NCBI GenBank assembly: GCA_035307765.1
Contig: DATGHU010000044.1
Span: 295,717 to 359,716, forward strand
Length of the DNA stretch: 64,000 bases
Direction of reading: 5' to 3'
Source: a bacterium
GTDB lineage: Bacteria > Sysuimicrobiota > Sysuimicrobiia > Sysuimicrobiales > Segetimicrobiaceae
Shown: piece after piece, positions 62,712 through 64,000 of the stretch
Numbering within the stretch: position 1 is the first letter of the stretch
How the letters are laid out: every line of letters starts with the position of its first letter
Notes under the pieces: model-generated
Databases searched by the model: none
Told to the model about the DNA's origin: nothing
The model's input: only the letters and a program-made list of their open reading frames with translations
Program-made: the position numbers and the translations under genes

Positions 62712-62760
62712 AACGGAAGCCAACTGGAGACCTTGAGCTCCGCCAGGTGCTGAGGGCCAC
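62712..62760 (+). pseudogene. Relic of a tyrosine recombinase C-terminus
   Basis: About 45 bases encode PTGDLELRQVLRATQ, which parallels QTGDLELVRQVLRHES of the recombinase at 43.7 kb. At the nucleotide level ACTGG-GACCT-GAGCT and GCCAGGTGCTG align with few mismatches and one missing codon. No further part of a recombinase is visible here, so it is a small leftover. Confidence 0.5.
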
Positions 62761-62889
62761 GCAGAACTGTCGATGCCTTGTGATCGATCCAATGAGCCCT
62801 ACACACGTGCGGTCTTTGTAGAGCGCCATGATTCAGACCCTCCCGGAGTCGGTGTCTTTCAACCGGGGCCGCCTCCTCTAGGAGCCGGA

Positions 62890-63102
62890 CTACGCAAACA
62901 GCAGATCCGCCGTTATCGGGAGTTCTGGCGGTGTTGTGGGGGGAGGAAGGAGATGATGCCAGGGATTCGCTGGGTGCTGGCGGCCGCTCTCCGTTGCAGT
63001 GAGGATGAGGTGATCGGGCCTATTATGATCGCTGGCAAGCACAGCTCCTGCGGGGATGGTGAGGGACGCCCCCAGAACCAACGCTGCGAGGATCTTTTTC
63101 AT
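62890..63102 (-). CDS. Small secreted protein, unknown
   Basis: A 70-residue product with a signal peptide (MKKILAALVLGASLTIPAGA, cleavage after VLA) and a short Pro/His-rich mature part. The ATG at 63102 follows AAGGGAGC. No recognised family. It lies downstream of the CsbD-like gene in the same direction. Confidence 0.55.
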   Translation of the reverse strand: MKKILAALVLGASLTIPAGAVLASDHNRPDHLILTATESGRQHPANPWHHLLPPPTTPPELPITADLLFA

Positions 63103-63208
63103 TGTTGCTCCCTTCTTGCGTTGGGATGGCTTTGGATGATGGAGGGGTGGGTGAGTACCCACCCCTCAACGAGCACTTCCCCCCCTGGATTTGCTTTACT
63201 TTGTGGTC

Positions 63209-63423
63209 CTAGCGGGGGGCCGCAGCCAGCTTCGGTACGTATGGAGCTAGCTTGTTGAAGATGTCCTCACGGACAATCCCATATTTCTCGTGGACCTTAG
63301 TGACAAGGAGTTCCCCATCTCCATTTATGGCCTGCACTTCTAGTTCGGTCAGGTTCGGCCACAACTCACGGACCTTGGGCTTTAATGTGGTCCGTGTTCC
63401 TTGATCGTCTCAGTTGTAAACAT
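63209..63423 (-). pseudogene. CsbD-like stress protein with a one-base frameshift
   Basis: An ATG at 63423 with a strong AAGGGGAG starts MFTTETIKEHG and then hits a stop. In the neighbouring frame a continuous stretch to 63209 reads TTLKPKVRELWPNLTELEVQ, then KVHEKYGIVREDIFNKLAPY, the pattern of CsbD-type small stress proteins (KxREKWxxLTDDD, QxxYGxxxxEA). One inserted base between 63385 and 63405 joins them into a 71-residue protein. Pseudogene or sequence error. It is followed on the same strand by a small secreted-protein gene. Confidence 0.8.
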
Positions 63424-63849
63424 GGTTTGTTTCTCCCCTTTCAGAATGGTCTTACGATCTCAATCTCAAACCTGCAGAGATTAGCGTGTTTCGCGACGCC
63501 ACTGCAATGCGACCGCGCATCGATCGCACCTTCGGCACATTCAATTTTGCAATCAGGCAGCGGCTAACAGATCACTGAGAGGTGATGAGAACCCCGGGCC
63601 ATGTTGTCCGGCCGGGTTCTGAGTGGCTGAATCTATCCATCCTATCGCGGTGGGATATTCTTGACCGCCGTCAACCGAGGATTCTCAACTTCAGCGGATG
63701 GGAGTCAAGATCAAGAGGGAGGCACTCATTTACGCCAGTGCTTACTCCTCAACGGTATCAGAGAGAGAACGTCTGCACAAGGCGAAGATTTCCACCCCTT
63801 CGGCCCAATCCTTCTAAATTGGGCCTCCTAGTGCAATGTCCGAAATGTA
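63424..63849. other. Intergenic region, including a GC-stem hairpin
   Basis: About 425 bp between the CsbD-like gene and the transposase. It contains a hairpin at 63802-63825 (stem GGCCCAAT/ATTGGGCC) without a T-run. A plus-strand frame at 63582-63860 lacks a ribosome site and motif. Confidence 0.35.
63802..63825. repeat. Eight-base inverted repeat upstream of the transposase
   Basis: Perfect stem GGCCCAAT/ATTGGGCC with an eight-base loop, about 60 bases before the transposase start. It could be a terminator-like block protecting the element from outside transcription; it is not obviously a terminal inverted repeat. Confidence 0.4.
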
Positions 63850-63878
63850 TTGATACTTGACGATGGCTGGTGTATGCT
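63850..63878 (+). promoter_or_regulatory. Promoter of the right-end transposase gene
   Basis: TTGATA (63850-63855), 17-base spacer, TATGCT (63873-63878). Good spacing and two near-consensus boxes, only six bases before the ATG at 63885, so the transcript would be almost leaderless. Confidence 0.5.
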
Positions 63879-63884
63879 CCATGC

Positions 63885-64000
63885 ATGAGCCGACCCGCCG
63901 CGCCCCTGACGGTCCTGGAGGCGCAACGTCGTGAGATTCACCGACACCTGCGCCAACGCACGCTGCCCATGGGACGAGCGCTCCGCCTGCGCGCCGTCTT
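63885..64000 (+). mobile_element. IS630-type transposase, N-terminal fragment at window edge
   Basis: The ATG at 63885 opens a frame to the window edge: MSRPAAPLTVLEAQRREIHR, then HLRQRTLPMGRALRLRAV. The arrangement of an N-terminal TLTxxER/QRRxL helix followed by RTxPxxxALRARxVL is that of the helix-turn-helix start of IS630-family transposases. Only 38 residues are visible, so the call rests on that N-terminal pattern. Completeness and the element's ends cannot be judged. Confidence 0.6.

Overview
The window is GC-rich bacterial chromosome with very short intergenic overlaps inside operons (ATGA/GTGA), frequent GTG starts and AGGAGG-type ribosome sites. The gene families (three ABC importers without their ATPases, two creatininase-family proteins, a carbon-monoxide-dehydrogenase-like large subunit, a complete kdp locus, a split cytochrome b, many cupins) suggest a free-living soil or sediment heterotroph outside the Proteobacteria, for example a Chloroflexota-like or other Terrabacteria candidate-phylum lineage. 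That placement is an inference; no rRNA gene is present to fix it.

Region by region. 1-11.5 kb: partial MFS transporter, TupA-like ATP-grasp protein, msrB, solitary CoxL-like molybdoenzyme subunit, MFS transporter, aldo/keto reductase, DUF2294/MpsC-like protein and a small membrane protein, separated by long empty stretches. 12.1-20.3 kb: full potassium operon kdp (an extra 29-residue membrane peptide, kdpF, A, B, C, D, E). 20.9-26.2 kb: creatininase-like protein, oligopeptide-type binding protein and LLM flavin oxidoreductase, facing two permeases on the other strand; tRNA-Gly(CCC) follows. 26.8-31.2 kb: second creatininase-like protein, YceI protein, small secreted protein and a two-component system. 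31.4-39.2 kb: CoaB domain, QueG, an ABC exporter pair, a PP-loop ATPase, a sugar-type ABC importer and a NIPSNAP protein. 39.4-43.7 kb: serine protease, a broken DUF1801 gene lying between a tRNA-Ser(TGA) gene and a copy of that tRNA's 3' end, an MFS transporter, DUF1761 protein and tRNA-Ala(TGC).

43.7-59.7 kb looks like a genomic island: a tyrosine recombinase abuts the tRNA-Ala gene, and a 28-bp near copy of the tRNA 3' end sits 16 kb further on in the same orientation. Inside are a second peptide importer with an RraA-like gene, a broken glutamine amidotransferase, a PLP enzyme, truncated metallohydrolase and cupin genes, a three-gene cytochrome b module, and a MarR/cupin/monooxygenase cluster. 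59.8-64 kb holds membrane proteins, another cupin, an HdeD protein, a frameshifted CsbD-like gene, a relic of a recombinase C-terminus and the start of an IS630-type transposase.

Four genes in the right third carry single-base frameshifts (DUF1801, glutamine amidotransferase, cupin, CsbD-like). I see no CRISPR array, no phage structural module and no clearly novel defence system. The most interesting leads are the two tRNA-bounded regions, a paired palindromic operator over a strong promoter at 59.15 kb, creatininase homologues with substituted metal ligands, and the extra small membrane peptides in front of kdpF and cytochrome b.
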